Assembly (NCBI GenBank): GCA_903822595.1 | Contig: CAIJPS010000094.1 | Location: 1-41,250, forward strand | Direction: 5' to 3' | Source: an uncultured Chlorobiaceae bacterium | GTDB taxonomy: Bacteria > Bacteroidota > Chlorobiia > Chlorobiales > Chlorobiaceae | DNA length: 41,250 nt | Program-made: the position numbers and the translations under genes | Shown: positions 1 to 8,462 of the stretch, piece by piece | How positions within the stretch are numbered: position 1 is the stretch's first letter | Layout of the letters: each line of letters starts with the position of its first letter | Notes under the pieces: generated by a model | Database searches by the model: none | What the model was told of the DNA's origin: nothing | What the model saw: the letters and a program-made list of their open reading frames with translations, nothing else

Positions 1-413
1 ATCTGATCGACAGCATGCCAATCAAGCTTAAGGATATTTGAGGCCGCTTGCACACTGGCACAGTGCTGAAGTAGAGCAACGGCAAAGCCTTCAAACAGGA
101 GTGTAAAACGGGAATGGGGGGCAGCCCAAGGAACGGCTATGGTCTTTACTCCACATGCTTCACACTGACACCGGGGAATGCGTGCTATAATGATTGTTTC
201 AAATTGCATGGTATCAAGATGCCGCCAACGTTGTTCGGGGGCCTTGTCATAGGCTTTCCTGCGCGCCCCACATTGAGGGCATACTACTTCATCTCCTACA
301 AAACGGAGGTGAACTTCTATCTTCAGACCAGAGACGGAAAGGTTGACATCATCGACCTCCCAGATGGCAGGAAATCCCAGTAATTGCTGGTAATGCTCGG
401 TTAGTTTTTGCAT
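1..413 (-). CDS. ISL3-family transposase, N-terminal part (window-truncated)
   Basis: Reading the minus strand from an ATG at 413 gives an open frame to the window edge, about 137 residues. It begins MQKLTEHYQQLLGF and carries two zinc-finger-like pairs (CPQCG and CQCEACG) followed by VPWAAPHSRFT. This is the typical N-terminal layout of ISL3-family transposases: a zinc-binding region, then helix-turn-helix DNA binding. The DDE catalytic core would lie to the left of the window. No clear Shine-Dalgarno site precedes the ATG, so the start could differ slightly. The gene points away from the disrupted restriction gene on its right. Family assignment is from motif recognition. Confidence 0.8.
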   Translation of the reverse strand, partial: MQKLTEHYQQLLGFPAIWEVDDVNLSVSGLKIEVHLRFVGDEVVCPQCGARRKAYDKAPEQRWRHLDTMQFETIIIARIPRCQCEACGVKTIAVPWAAPHSRFTLLFEGFAVALLQHCASVQAASNILKLDWHAVDQ

Positions 414-485
414 CTTGGAGGTTAGGATTGAAATACTGCGGTCTACGATTTTATCCTCTCATTCCACTAAATTATGCGGAGACCC
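1..485 (-). mobile_element. ISL3-family insertion sequence, transposase-proximal end
   Basis: This is the transposase gene plus about 70 bp of leader. On the minus strand a sequence beginning GGGTCTCCGCATAATT starts at 485. Its GGGTCT opening fits the terminal inverted repeats of this family, which typically start with GG(G/C)T and make 8-bp target duplications. Immediately right of 485 an open reading frame with restriction-endonuclease homology begins abruptly. This supports 485/486 as the element boundary. The other end and the second copy of the target duplication lie outside the window, so the exact boundary is inferred. Confidence 0.6.
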
Positions 486-1255
486 AAGAAAACTGGGCAA
501 AAACGGTGTCACATTACCCTGTGAAGCTCCTAATTGTGGCGGGATGACACTCGAAGCAGAACTTGATATTCTTCCCAACAGCCGTTCAGAGCCTGACTAT
601 CTTGGCTACGAGGTAAAACAGTACAGCGTCAGCAACTTTCAGCGTATCAACAGTGGTGTACTGACTCTTATGACCCCTGAGCCAACAGGCGGGTACTACA
701 GGACAGCGGGCATTGAAGCGTTTATTCGGAAATTCGGTTATCCCGATATGACGGGTGCCTCTGACCGTACAGATCGGTTCAATGTTGGAGGTATTCACAA
801 GGTTGGCGAGTATCATCGTCTGACAAACCTTCAGATTGTGCTGAAAGGGTTTGACAGGGCCACGGGAAAGATCATTGATGCAACGGGAGGAATAACTCTG
901 ATGAACCGCGAAGGTGAAGAGGCTGCGGTTTGGGGATATGACGCACTTATGACCAAATGGAACCGGAAGCACAACAAGGCGGTATACATCCCAAGCCAAT
1001 GCGTTCAGTTACCGGAACGAAAATACTGGTACGGAAACCCGGATACGCATAGGCACCGGAACGGATTTTATAAAGTACCTGCAAGCTATGGCAGAAGGCA
1101 AGGTATATTATGACCCAGGCATCAAACTTGAGAATGCCTCAACACGGCCACGCACGAAACAGCGCAGTCAGTTTCGCATAAAGTCAGCCAATTTACCTGC
1201 GCTCTATCACAGTATGGATATTGTTGACTTGCGCGAGGGACAATCGGTATCATAG
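486..1255 (+). pseudogene. MvaI/BcnI-family restriction endonuclease remnant
   Basis: From 486 the frame reads RKLGKNGVTLPCEAPNCGG, then EPDYLGYEVKQY at about 595-630. The latter is the D...ExK catalytic signature of PD-(D/E)xK nucleases, in the arrangement I recognise from MvaI/BcnI-type type II restriction enzymes. Later landmarks include FNVGGIHKVGEYHRL and ITLMNREGEEAAVWGY. Two lesions are visible. The N-terminus is missing at the insertion-sequence boundary. There is also a +1 frameshift near 1036-1048: the first frame ends at 1113, while the expected C-terminus (GTDFIKYLQAMAEGKVYYD, then DPGIKLENAS) continues in another frame to TAG at 1253-1255. No companion methyltransferase is in the window. 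The gene is almost certainly inactive. Confidence 0.75.
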
Positions 1256-1350
1256 TGATTTCCCTGCATCGCAAGGTGGTACAGGAATAACGGAAAGGCG
1301 TTCATTCATCTCTGCCATGATGAGTTTTGCCGTAACAGCGCAGACAATGA

Positions 1351-2187
1351 GGTATCCGTAAAGCTTCGGTCAAGGAGAAGAGTAACGAGGAGCTGCTGGT
1401 CAATGCGCTGGTGCATCGTCCCTACACCCAGCGGGGCGACATCTATCTTAATCTGCGGGATGATCAGTTTGAAATTGTCAATCCTGGTTTGCTGCCGTTG
1501 GGTGTGACTCCTCAAAATATCCTGCACAAGTCCGTCAGACGCAATAATGAGTTGGCGAGGGTTTTTCACGACCTCGGTCTTATGGAGCGTGAAGGGAGCG
1601 GCTATGATTTGCTCTATGAGGTGCTTCTCTCTCAAGGGCGTCAGTTGCCGAAATTGCGTGAGGGGATGGATTCTGTCACGGTTATTATTGAAAAACGTAT
1701 TGTAAAACCGGAGATTATTGATTTTCTGACCAAGGCTGACCAGACCTACTCTCTCAGGCAAAGAGAAAAGATTGTGCTTGGTTTACTTGCCCAGCATGAA
1801 TCTCTTTCTGCAAGCGAGTTGCTTGGTATGCTTGAACTGGTTGACACTGAAGAGATAAAAGTATGGATTGGCCGTTTGCTGGAATGGGATCTTGTGCGGC
1901 AGACGGGCAAAACCAAAGGGACTCGTTACTATGTGGCCCCGGATTTGTTGAGGAGATTGAATTTCCCCGCTCAGACAAGTTTGGCACGAATTGAATCGTA
2001 TAGACTTGATGCTCTTGTTTTGGAGGATATTGGCCGCTATCCGGGCTCTTCGATTGGCGAAATTCATGCAAGAATAGGCAAGGAAATCAATCGGCGTCAG
2101 GTTCGGTTTGCGTTGAATCGCCTATGTAAAAAGGGCGAATTGCGTATTGAGGGAGAAAAACGTGGATGTATATATTGGAAACTGTAG
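1351..2187 (+). pseudogene. AlbA_2/RecG-like transcriptional regulator, 5'-truncated
   Basis: The frame is open from a stop at 1348-1350 and contains EELLVNALVHRPYTQRGDI, then EIVNPGLLPLGVTPQNI. These match the GHKL-ATPase-like half of COG2865 'ATP-dependent DNA helicase RecG-like' regulators. The C-terminal 150 residues look like tandem winged-helix segments, for example the stretch ending in KKGELRIEGEKRG. Family members normally have an additional N-terminal AlbA_2 domain of roughly 200-300 residues, and nothing like it precedes 1351. The first ATG (1411) falls inside the conserved domain. The piece is therefore a decayed remnant rather than a complete gene. Such regulators commonly sit inside type I restriction loci, which fits the hsdR downstream. 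Confidence 0.7.
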
Positions 2188-2326
2188 AAAGTTATTGACA
2201 CAATTGGCCCGAATAAAGGGTGTTACGTCCATAACTTGTGTCCATAACTCCTGGGATAAATCTCTAAGCTATTGTTTTAAAGTATTTTGCAATATTGACG
2301 TTGTTTGTCAAAATGTCAATAAAGTG

Positions 2327-2348
2327 TCAATAGATGGTCAATAGATGG
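2327..2348 (+). repeat. Two exact tandem 11-bp repeats in an intergenic spacer
   Basis: TCAATAGATGG occurs twice head to tail, within a stretch where GTCAA recurs about every 8-11 bp (2308-2350). Another short direct repeat (TCCATAACT) lies near 2229-2250. The 2188-2359 spacer contains no gene. The repeats could be a binding array or slippage debris; nothing in the sequence decides between these. Confidence 0.5.
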
Positions 2349-2359
2349 TCGATATCTTG

Positions 2360-2884
2360 TCACTCCTTCTCCTTCGTTCCCCTCGACGAAAGAGCCCTAT
2401 TCACCATTTTCTCAACGTTTGCTTCCATATTTACTGGCAACAACTCAATGTCAGGATGATTTTGGGCATAAACACGAAAAATTTCGTCGGCAAATGACTG
2501 GCCGATAGCCGAAACTCCGTCAAAGTCAAAAATGACATGCTTGAACCTCTCTATGCGAGACAACAGCCTTTTCGCCTGGGATCGAGAGACAAGTTTCTCA
2601 TTTTCATATTGCGCTAACCGAACAGGAATAACTGTTTTGTTAAACTGAAATTCATCCGGCCCGGCATAATCATCAAAAACCGCCTGGATATCACGCGTTG
2701 AATCACGCTTGATAAGCATATATACCGTAGTGCCAGATTCATTTTCAGAAAAATCGGTCTCTACAATAAAATCAAATGCTGATTGATCATCATGACGAAA
2801 ATTCATCCCTTTTGAATCGATTCGAAATTCATCAAATACACGCGAAGTAAAGAATCCCGGTGTAAACGATAAATATGTGATGCT
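2360..2884 (-). pseudogene. DUF4325 (STAS-like) protein, 5'-truncated
   Basis: The minus-strand frame is open from a stop at 2885-2887 down to 2360. It includes GFFTSRVFDEF upstream of the first ATG (2806). The remainder holds VPVRLAQYE-like and LVSRSQAKRLLSRIE segments, then FDFDGVSAIGQSFADEIFRVY, which is characteristic of DUF4325 STAS-like domains. Full-length relatives have an N-terminal winged helix and an HSGEGIFFTSR-type ATPase-like region. Here homology stops at GFFTSR with no start codon upstream, so the 5' portion has been lost. If translation starts at 2806 a 148-residue product could be made, but it would lack the front of the conserved region. Confidence 0.6.
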
Positions 2885-2971
2885 TTATTCGGTCAGATAC
2901 GTTAATTTCAGGGCAAACATGCCAGCAAGAGTAATTACTGAAAAGGTGGCGACATTGAAACCGCAGAGCCT

Positions 2972-5900
2972 GTGACCCCATCGCCCTACACCGAAGACTC
3001 TCTCGTCCAGCAAACGACGGCGGACTATCTGGAGCGGCAACTGGGCTGGAAGTCGGTCTATGCCCATAACCGCGAGGATTTTGGCCCCGACAGTCTCTTG
3101 GGGCGTAGGGATGACCGGGAGGTGGTGCTGACGCGTATTCTACGGGCGAAGTTGATTGAGCTGAATCCGGGGCTGCCTGATACGGCTTATGACGACGGAT
3201 TGCGGCAGATTGTGACAACGACGGCGACGCAGACGTTGCTGGCGACGAACCGTGAGAAGTACACGCTCTTCCACGACGGGGTGCTGGTCACTTACCAGAA
3301 TGAAAAGGGGGAGCGCCTGAAGCAGCGGTTGCGGGTGTTCGACTTTGATGAGCCGTTGAACAACCATTTTCTCTGCGTGCGGGAGCTCTGGATTCGGGGC
3401 GACCTCTACCGGAGGCGTCCTGATATTGTGGGCTTTGTCAATGGCTTGCCGCTGCTTTTCATGGAGTTCAAGAACATCGGCAAGGATATTCGTTCGGGCT
3501 ACGAGAGGAATTTCAAAGATTATACTGATACCATCCCGCATATTTTTCATCACAACGCCCTGCTTATTTTTGGCAATGGTCACAAGGCGAAGCTTGGTTC
3601 CATTACCAGCCGGTGGGAGCATTTTCATGAGTGGAAGCGGCTTGCTGAGCGTGAGAAGGGGGTTGTGGAGATGGAGACCTTGCTCAGGGGGTTGTGCCAG
3701 AAGGGCAATTTTCTGGATCTCTTTGAGAATTTTATTGCCTTCGATGACTCTTCGGGAGCGACCAAAAAGATTGTTGCCCGCAACCACCAGTTTTTGGGGG
3801 TGAACCGTGCCCTTGATGCGGTTGTGGAGCGCAGAGAGCGCAAGGGGAAGCTTGGCGTCTTCTGGCATACCCAGGGGTCGGGGAAGAGCTATTCGATGCT
3901 CTTTTTTACGCGCCAGGTGCATCGCAAGCTTGGCGGTAACTTCAGCTTTCTGATTCTCACCGATCGTGACGATCTCGATACGCAGATTTACAAGAGTTTT
4001 GCCGGTTGCGGTGTGGTGGATAACGACCGCGACCCCTGCCGTGCTTCGAGCGGGCAGAACCTTTGCGCGTTACTTGGGCAGCACAAGAAGTATGTTTTTT
4101 CGCTGATCCAGAAGTTCAACATCGAGGTGAAGCCGGAGGAGAGTTATACCAGCCGGGAGGATATTATTGTTATTACCGATGAGGCGCATCGGACGCAGTA
4201 CGGGATGCTGGCGCTCAATATGCGCAATGCGCTGCCGAACGCCAGTTTTATCGGCTTTACCGGCACGCCGCTTTTCAAGGATGATGAGCTTACCCGTCGT
4301 GATTTTGGCGATAATGTTTCGACCTACGATTTTCAGCGGGCAGTGGACGACAAGGCGACGGTGCCGCTCTATTATGATGCTCGTGGTGAAAAGCTTGGCT
4401 TGGCGCTGGGTGACCTGAATGAGCGCATTGCCGCGAAGCTTGAGAGCCTTGAAATTGACGATATCAATGTTACTGAGCGGCTTGAGCAGGAGCTTCGGCG
4501 CGATTATCACATCATCACGGCTGAAAAGCGCCTCAACCAGATTGCGCGTGATTTTGTGCATCACTACTCCAACGGCTGGGAGTCGGGCAAGGCGATGATG
4601 GTCTGTATCGACAAGATCACCTGTGTCCGCATGTATCTGCTGATTGAGTTCTACTGGCAGGAGCGGATCGGGGAGCTTGAGCGTGAGCGGCCCTCGGTTG
4701 TCGATGAGCAGGAGGAGATTCAGCTTCAACGGAAGATTGCATGGATGCGCGAAACGCTGATGGCGGTTATGGTGAGCGAGGAGCAGGGGGAGGTGGAGAA
4801 GTTCCGCAAGTGGGATCTTGATATTCTGCCTCATCGGCGGTTGATCAAGGAGGGGATGGAGCTGCCGGATTCGATGAAAACGAAGCCCCGTTTCCGGAAC
4901 ATGCAGCGCATGGCTCTTGACGACGCTTTCAAGGAGGCGGAGCACCCTTTTCGCGTTGTTTTTGTCTGTGCGATGTGGCTGACCGGGTTTGATGTGCCGA
5001 GCCTGGCCACCATCTATCTCGACAAGCCGCTCAAGGCGCATACGCTAATGCAGGCTATTGCGCGGGCCAATCGGGTCAACGAAGGGAAGAACAACGGCCT
5101 GATTGTGGACTATTGCGGTATTCTTCGCCACCTGCGCAAGGCGCTGGCCACCTTTGCCGGCGTTGGTGACGATGGCCATCAAGGCGGCGGGGGAGAGAGT
5201 GATCCCACCAGACCAAATGAGGAGCTGCTTGCTGATCTTGTTGAGGCGATAATGGTTATCCGCTCCTTCCTCGTCGGGCGCGGCGCCTCTCTCGATGATG
5301 TTATCACCAAAAGCGGTTTCGACCGTAACGCAGCTCTTCTTGCAGCCAAGGAGGCGGTCAATGAAAACAATGAGAGCCGCAAGCGCTTTGAGGTGATGTG
5401 CCGGGAGCTGTTCAAAAAGTTCAAGTCCTCTATCAACATCGATGGAATCAATGGAGTTCGAGCCGATTACAACGCCATCAACGCCCTCTACAAAAGCCTG
5501 CAGGAAGATCGCGAGCAGGCCGACATCACCGATATTATCCGACAGTTCCATAGTCTTGTAGATGCGGCCATCGAGGTGGTTCCGGGCAGGCTGGGCGAGA
5601 CACAGGAGCCTTTTGATATCAGCAAAATCGACTTTGAGCGGCTTCGTCTGGAGTTTGAGCGGAGCAGGGTCAAGCGAAGTGCTGTCCAGAATCTTAGTCA
5701 GGCGATTGACGGGAAACTGAGGCGACTGATAGAGCGGAACCCGCTCCGCACCAACTTTCAGCGCCACTATGAGGAGATTGTCGAGGCTTATAACCGGGAG
5801 AAAGATCGTCCCTCGATTGAGGGTACCTTTGAGGAGTTGGTGCGCTTGGTGCAGGAACTTGATCAGGAAGAGAGCCGGGCTATGCGCGAAGGGCTCGACG

Positions 5901-6226
5901 AGGAGTCGCTCGCTATTTTTGATTTGCTGAAAAAGGAGGAGTTGACTCCGCAGGAGAGGGGCCGAATCAAGAGTGTGGCGAAGGAGTTGCTTGAAACGCT
6001 GAAGGCTGAAAAGCTGAGGATTGACCACTGGCAGGAGAAAGAGTCAACACGCGATGCGGTGCGCACGGCAATTGAAAATTTTCTTTGGAGCGATGATACT
6101 GGACTTCCGGTGGAGTGTTATACTGAAGAGGAGGTGAAGGGGAGAGCGGAAGAGATTTTCCGTCATGTCTACCGTGTCTATCCGACCATTCCTTCGCCGT
6201 TTTATGAAAAAACAGTTGCGGCATAA
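2972..6226 (+). CDS. hsdR: Type I restriction enzyme R subunit (HsdR)
   Basis: The 1084-residue product is the ATP-dependent translocase/nuclease subunit of a type I restriction complex. An N-terminal PD-(D/E)xK nuclease is visible (RPDIVG near residue 150, then MEFK at 163-166). The SF2 motor follows with TQGSGKS near 300-306, DEAH near 403, FIGFTGTPL and QAIARANRV. The C-terminus matches the HsdR C-terminal domain (DUF3387-like). The length is normal for the family. The listed start is GTG. A better-placed AAAGGTGG Shine-Dalgarno at 2942-2949 precedes an in-frame ATT at 2954, which would add six residues. No hsdM or hsdS is present in the window, and the sequence upstream is pseudogene debris. 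Activity depends on partners elsewhere. Confidence 0.93.
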   Translation: MTPSPYTEDSLVQQTTADYLERQLGWKSVYAHNREDFGPDSLLGRRDDREVVLTRILRAKLIELNPGLPDTAYDDGLRQIVTTTATQTLLATNREKYTLFHDGVLVTYQNEKGERLKQRLRVFDFDEPLNNHFLCVRELWIRGDLYRRRPDIVGFVNGLPLLFMEFKNIGKDIRSGYERNFKDYTDTIPHIFHHNALLIFGNGHKAKLGSITSRWEHFHEWKRLAEREKGVVEMETLLRGLCQKGNFLDLFENFIAFDDSSGATKKIVARNHQFLGVNRALDAVVERRERKGKLGVFWHTQGSGKSYSMLFFTRQVHRKLGGNFSFLILTDRDDLDTQIYKSFAGCGVVDNDRDPCRASSGQNLCALLGQHKKYVFSLIQKFNIEVKPEESYTSREDIIVITDEAHRTQYGMLALNMRNALPNASFIGFTGTPLFKDDELTRRDFGDNVSTYDFQRAVDDKATVPLYYDARGEKLGLALGDLNERIAAKLESLEIDDINVTERLEQELRRDYHIITAEKRLNQIARDFVHHYSNGWESGKAMMVCIDKITCVRMYLLIEFYWQERIGELERERPSVVDEQEEIQLQRKIAWMRETLMAVMVSEEQGEVEKFRKWDLDILPHRRLIKEGMELPDSMKTKPRFRNMQRMALDDAFKEAEHPFRVVFVCAMWLTGFDVPSLATIYLDKPLKAHTLMQAIARANRVNEGKNNGLIVDYCGILRHLRKALATFAGVGDDGHQGGGGESDPTRPNEELLADLVEAIMVIRSFLVGRGASLDDVITKSGFDRNAALLAAKEAVNENNESRKRFEVMCRELFKKFKSSINIDGINGVRADYNAINALYKSLQEDREQADITDIIRQFHSLVDAAIEVVPGRLGETQEPFDISKIDFERLRLEFERSRVKRSAVQNLSQAIDGKLRRLIERNPLRTNFQRHYEEIVEAYNREKDRPSIEGTFEELVRLVQELDQEESRAMREGLDEESLAIFDLLKKEELTPQERGRIKSVAKELLETLKAEKLRIDHWQEKESTRDAVRTAIENFLWSDDTGLPVECYTEEEVKGRAEEIFRHVYRVYPTIPSPFYEKTVAA

Positions 6227-6245
6227 CTTTAAACAGATTGAAACG

Positions 6246-7211
6246 ATGATGCAGAAAAAACAGTTGGGCAATACGGATATGCAGATCACTCCGGTCGGCT
6301 TTGGCAGTTGGGCTATCGGTGGCGCTGATTGGGCTTATGGGTGGGGCACTCAGGATGATGGCGATGCGATAACGGCAGTTGAGCGTGCGGTTGAGCTTGG
6401 CGTCAACTGGATTGATACTGCGGCGGTGTACGGGCTTGGTCATTCGGAGGAGCTTGTGGGGAAGGCTGTTGGCGGCATGAAGCAGAAGCCTTATATTTTC
6501 ACCAAATGTTCTATGGTTTGGGATCGTGTTTCCCGCCAGGTTGGATTCAGTCTCAAGCCTGATTCGATACGGCGAGAGTGCGAAGCGAGCCTGAAACGGC
6601 TGCAGGTTGATGCTATCGATCTTTACCAGATTCACTGGCCAAATCCTGATAATGACCTTGAAGAGGGGTGGCAGGAGATGGCCCGCCTGAAGGAAGAGGG
6701 GCTGGTGCGTCATATCGGTGTTTCAAATTTCAGTGTTGATCAACTGCACAGGATTATCTCCATTGCGCCTGTTGCCTCTTTGCAGCCGCCTTATTCAATG
6801 TTGCGGCCTGCTGTTGAAAAAGAGCTGTTGCCCTTTTGTCTTGAGAAGAACATCGGTGTTATTGTCTACTCTCCGATGCTCTCAGGCATGTTGACCGGGG
6901 CGATGAGCCGTGAACGGGCCGCCAACTTTTCGGTGGATGACTGGCGTCGCCAGAACAAGGAGTTTCAGGAGCCGCGTCTCTCTCTGAACCTTGAGTTGGT
7001 TGAGTTGCTCAAGCAGATTGGTGCCCCACATGGACGATCTGCCGGGGAGGTTGCTATCGCATGGACCTTGCGCAACCCGGCGGTAACCGGCGCAATTGTC
7101 GGCGGGCGCAATGCTGCGCAGGTTGAGGGAATTATCGGGGCAGGGGAGTTCAGGCTCAGCGAGGAAGAGATTGATGCGATCGGGCTCTTTCTTGCCGGTA
7201 TGCAGAAATAG
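6246..7211 (+). CDS. Aldo/keto reductase
   Basis: This is an NADPH-dependent oxidoreductase of the aldo/keto reductase superfamily, expected to be cytoplasmic, about 321 residues. It starts MMQKKQLGNTDMQITPVGFG. The catalytic tetrad is visible: Asp and Tyr in NWIDTAAVYGLGHSEE, Lys in IFTKC, and His in YQIHWPNP. IGVSNFSVDQL and the C-terminal AIVGGRNAAQVEGI nucleotide-binding loop are also present. The reading frame is open further upstream (from 6165), but that stretch overlaps the end of hsdR, and homology begins at the ATG pair at 6246/6249. The gap to hsdR is 19 bp, so co-transcription is possible though functionally unrelated. The substrate cannot be told from sequence. Confidence 0.9.
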   Translation: MMQKKQLGNTDMQITPVGFGSWAIGGADWAYGWGTQDDGDAITAVERAVELGVNWIDTAAVYGLGHSEELVGKAVGGMKQKPYIFTKCSMVWDRVSRQVGFSLKPDSIRRECEASLKRLQVDAIDLYQIHWPNPDNDLEEGWQEMARLKEEGLVRHIGVSNFSVDQLHRIISIAPVASLQPPYSMLRPAVEKELLPFCLEKNIGVIVYSPMLSGMLTGAMSRERAANFSVDDWRRQNKEFQEPRLSLNLELVELLKQIGAPHGRSAGEVAIAWTLRNPAVTGAIVGGRNAAQVEGIIGAGEFRLSEEEIDAIGLFLAGMQK

Positions 7212-7234
7212 GCATGCATTTTTGGTGCTGTTGT

Positions 7235-7270
7235 TATTATTTTTTTTATCAGTCGTCAAAAAAAATAATA
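7235..7270. repeat. Perfect 13-bp all-AT inverted repeat after the reductase gene
   Basis: TATTATTTTTTTT (7235-7247) and its exact complement AAAAAAAATAATA (7258-7270) flank a 10-nt loop, 24 bp after the aldo/keto reductase stop. It may act as a weak transcription end or protein site. With no GC in the stem it is not a standard terminator. Confidence 0.45.
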
Positions 7271-7401
7271 TTGCAGTCGAGTCATCAGCGTCTTTAAGAT
7301 CAGCAAGTGCTTTAAAATAATTACATTGCACTTACGCTTTGAATCGTGTAAATTGTTTCTGAATCAAGTTGAATTTTGTATAACGAGAGTGTTAAAAAAA
7401 G

Positions 7402-8424
7402 ATGAGTTTTTTCAGTAATTTGTACCGTGATATTGCTATTGATTTTGGAACAACGAACACGTTGATTTATATCCACGGTTTGGGTATTGTTCTCAATGAG
7501 CCATCAATTGTTGCCCGAGAGTGTGATACGGGGAAAGTTCTGGCTTTCGGGACTGAAGCTCTTATCATGCATGATAAACTTCATCCAGGCATTGTCACTG
7601 TTCGACCGCTTTTCAATGGTGCCATTGGAGATTACCAGGCGATGCAGGAGTTGATCAAGGGACTGATCAACAAGACGAGAACCCGCTTTTCATACGGAAT
7701 TCACCATATGGTTATCAGTATTCCATCGGGTATTACTCCGGTTGAAAAAAGGGCTGTGCGCGACTTTGCCCAACACGTCGGTGCCAAAAAAATCTACCTG
7801 GTCACAAACCCTATGGCGGCGGCTATCGGTATCGGGCTTGACGTAAAGGAGCCTGTAGGGAATATGGTTGTCGATATTGGTGGCGGTACAACGGAAATTG
7901 CTGTTATTTCACTCAATGGTATAGCATCCGGCGATTGCGTGAAGGTGGCCGGGGCAGATATAAGCGATGTGATTGTCCGGCACCTCCGCGAGGAGTACAA
8001 TATGGCAGTTGGCGAAATGACAACTGAACATATTAAAGTACAAATTGCTTCGGCCTACAAGCTGGAAAAGGAGCTGACCATGGATGTCAGGGGCATCAAT
8101 CTTGAGACCGGACTTCCTGAAATCCGGAAGGTCAGTTCGGTCACTATCAGGGAAGTTATTTCTGTGCCGATCAACCAGATTATAACATCGATTAAAAAAA
8201 GCCTCGAAGCGTTGGTCATCAAGCCGGAACTTTCGGTGGACATTTTTGATCGAGGCCTTTTTCTTGTTGGAGGTGGAGCGCTGATCAAGGGAATTGACAA
8301 AAAAATCCATGAGGAAACCAATGTTCCCGTCCATATCTGCGATGATCCCCAGACTATCGTTGCCAGGGGGGCTGGTGAGATTCTGGAAAACCTTGAGAAA
8401 TATCGTGCTCTTTATTCTACCTGA
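7402..8424 (+). CDS. mreB: Rod-shape-determining protein MreB/Mbl
   Basis: This is an actin-like cytoskeletal ATPase that organises cell-wall elongation beneath the membrane; 340 residues, the usual size. It begins MSFFSNLYRDIAIDFGTTNT, with phosphate-1 motif DFGTTNT, phosphate-2 MVVDIGGGTTEIAVIS near residues 155-170, and the adenosine motif FLVGGGALIKGID near 293. No mreC or mreD follows; the next gene is convergent. Its own promoter must lie in the 190-bp AT-rich spacer upstream, where a TATAAC hexamer occurs at about 7379 without a well-spaced -35. Confidence 0.94.
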   Translation: MSFFSNLYRDIAIDFGTTNTLIYIHGLGIVLNEPSIVARECDTGKVLAFGTEALIMHDKLHPGIVTVRPLFNGAIGDYQAMQELIKGLINKTRTRFSYGIHHMVISIPSGITPVEKRAVRDFAQHVGAKKIYLVTNPMAAAIGIGLDVKEPVGNMVVDIGGGTTEIAVISLNGIASGDCVKVAGADISDVIVRHLREEYNMAVGEMTTEHIKVQIASAYKLEKELTMDVRGINLETGLPEIRKVSSVTIREVISVPINQIITSIKKSLEALVIKPELSVDIFDRGLFLVGGGALIKGIDKKIHEETNVPVHICDDPQTIVARGAGEILENLEKYRALYST

Positions 8425-8462
8425 CCTCAGTATGGAAAACTGTTTTATCCCCGGGGGTCAGG
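8420..8462. terminator. Possible shared hairpin between convergent mreB and nifA
   Basis: CCTGACC (8420-8426) pairs with GGTCAGG (8456-8462), enclosing a GC-rich CCCCGGGGG stretch. It overlaps the mreB stop codon and the 3' end of nifA. There is no T-tract, so a terminator role for both genes is only suggested. Confidence 0.3.

Noticed and set aside
114-383. Plus-strand 89-codon frame at the left edge
   Set aside because: It is the shadow of the minus-strand ISL3 transposase, whose zinc-finger motifs are clear.
4070-6028. Long minus-strand frames inside hsdR
   Set aside because: They are antisense shadows of a strongly conserved gene and their residues resemble no family.
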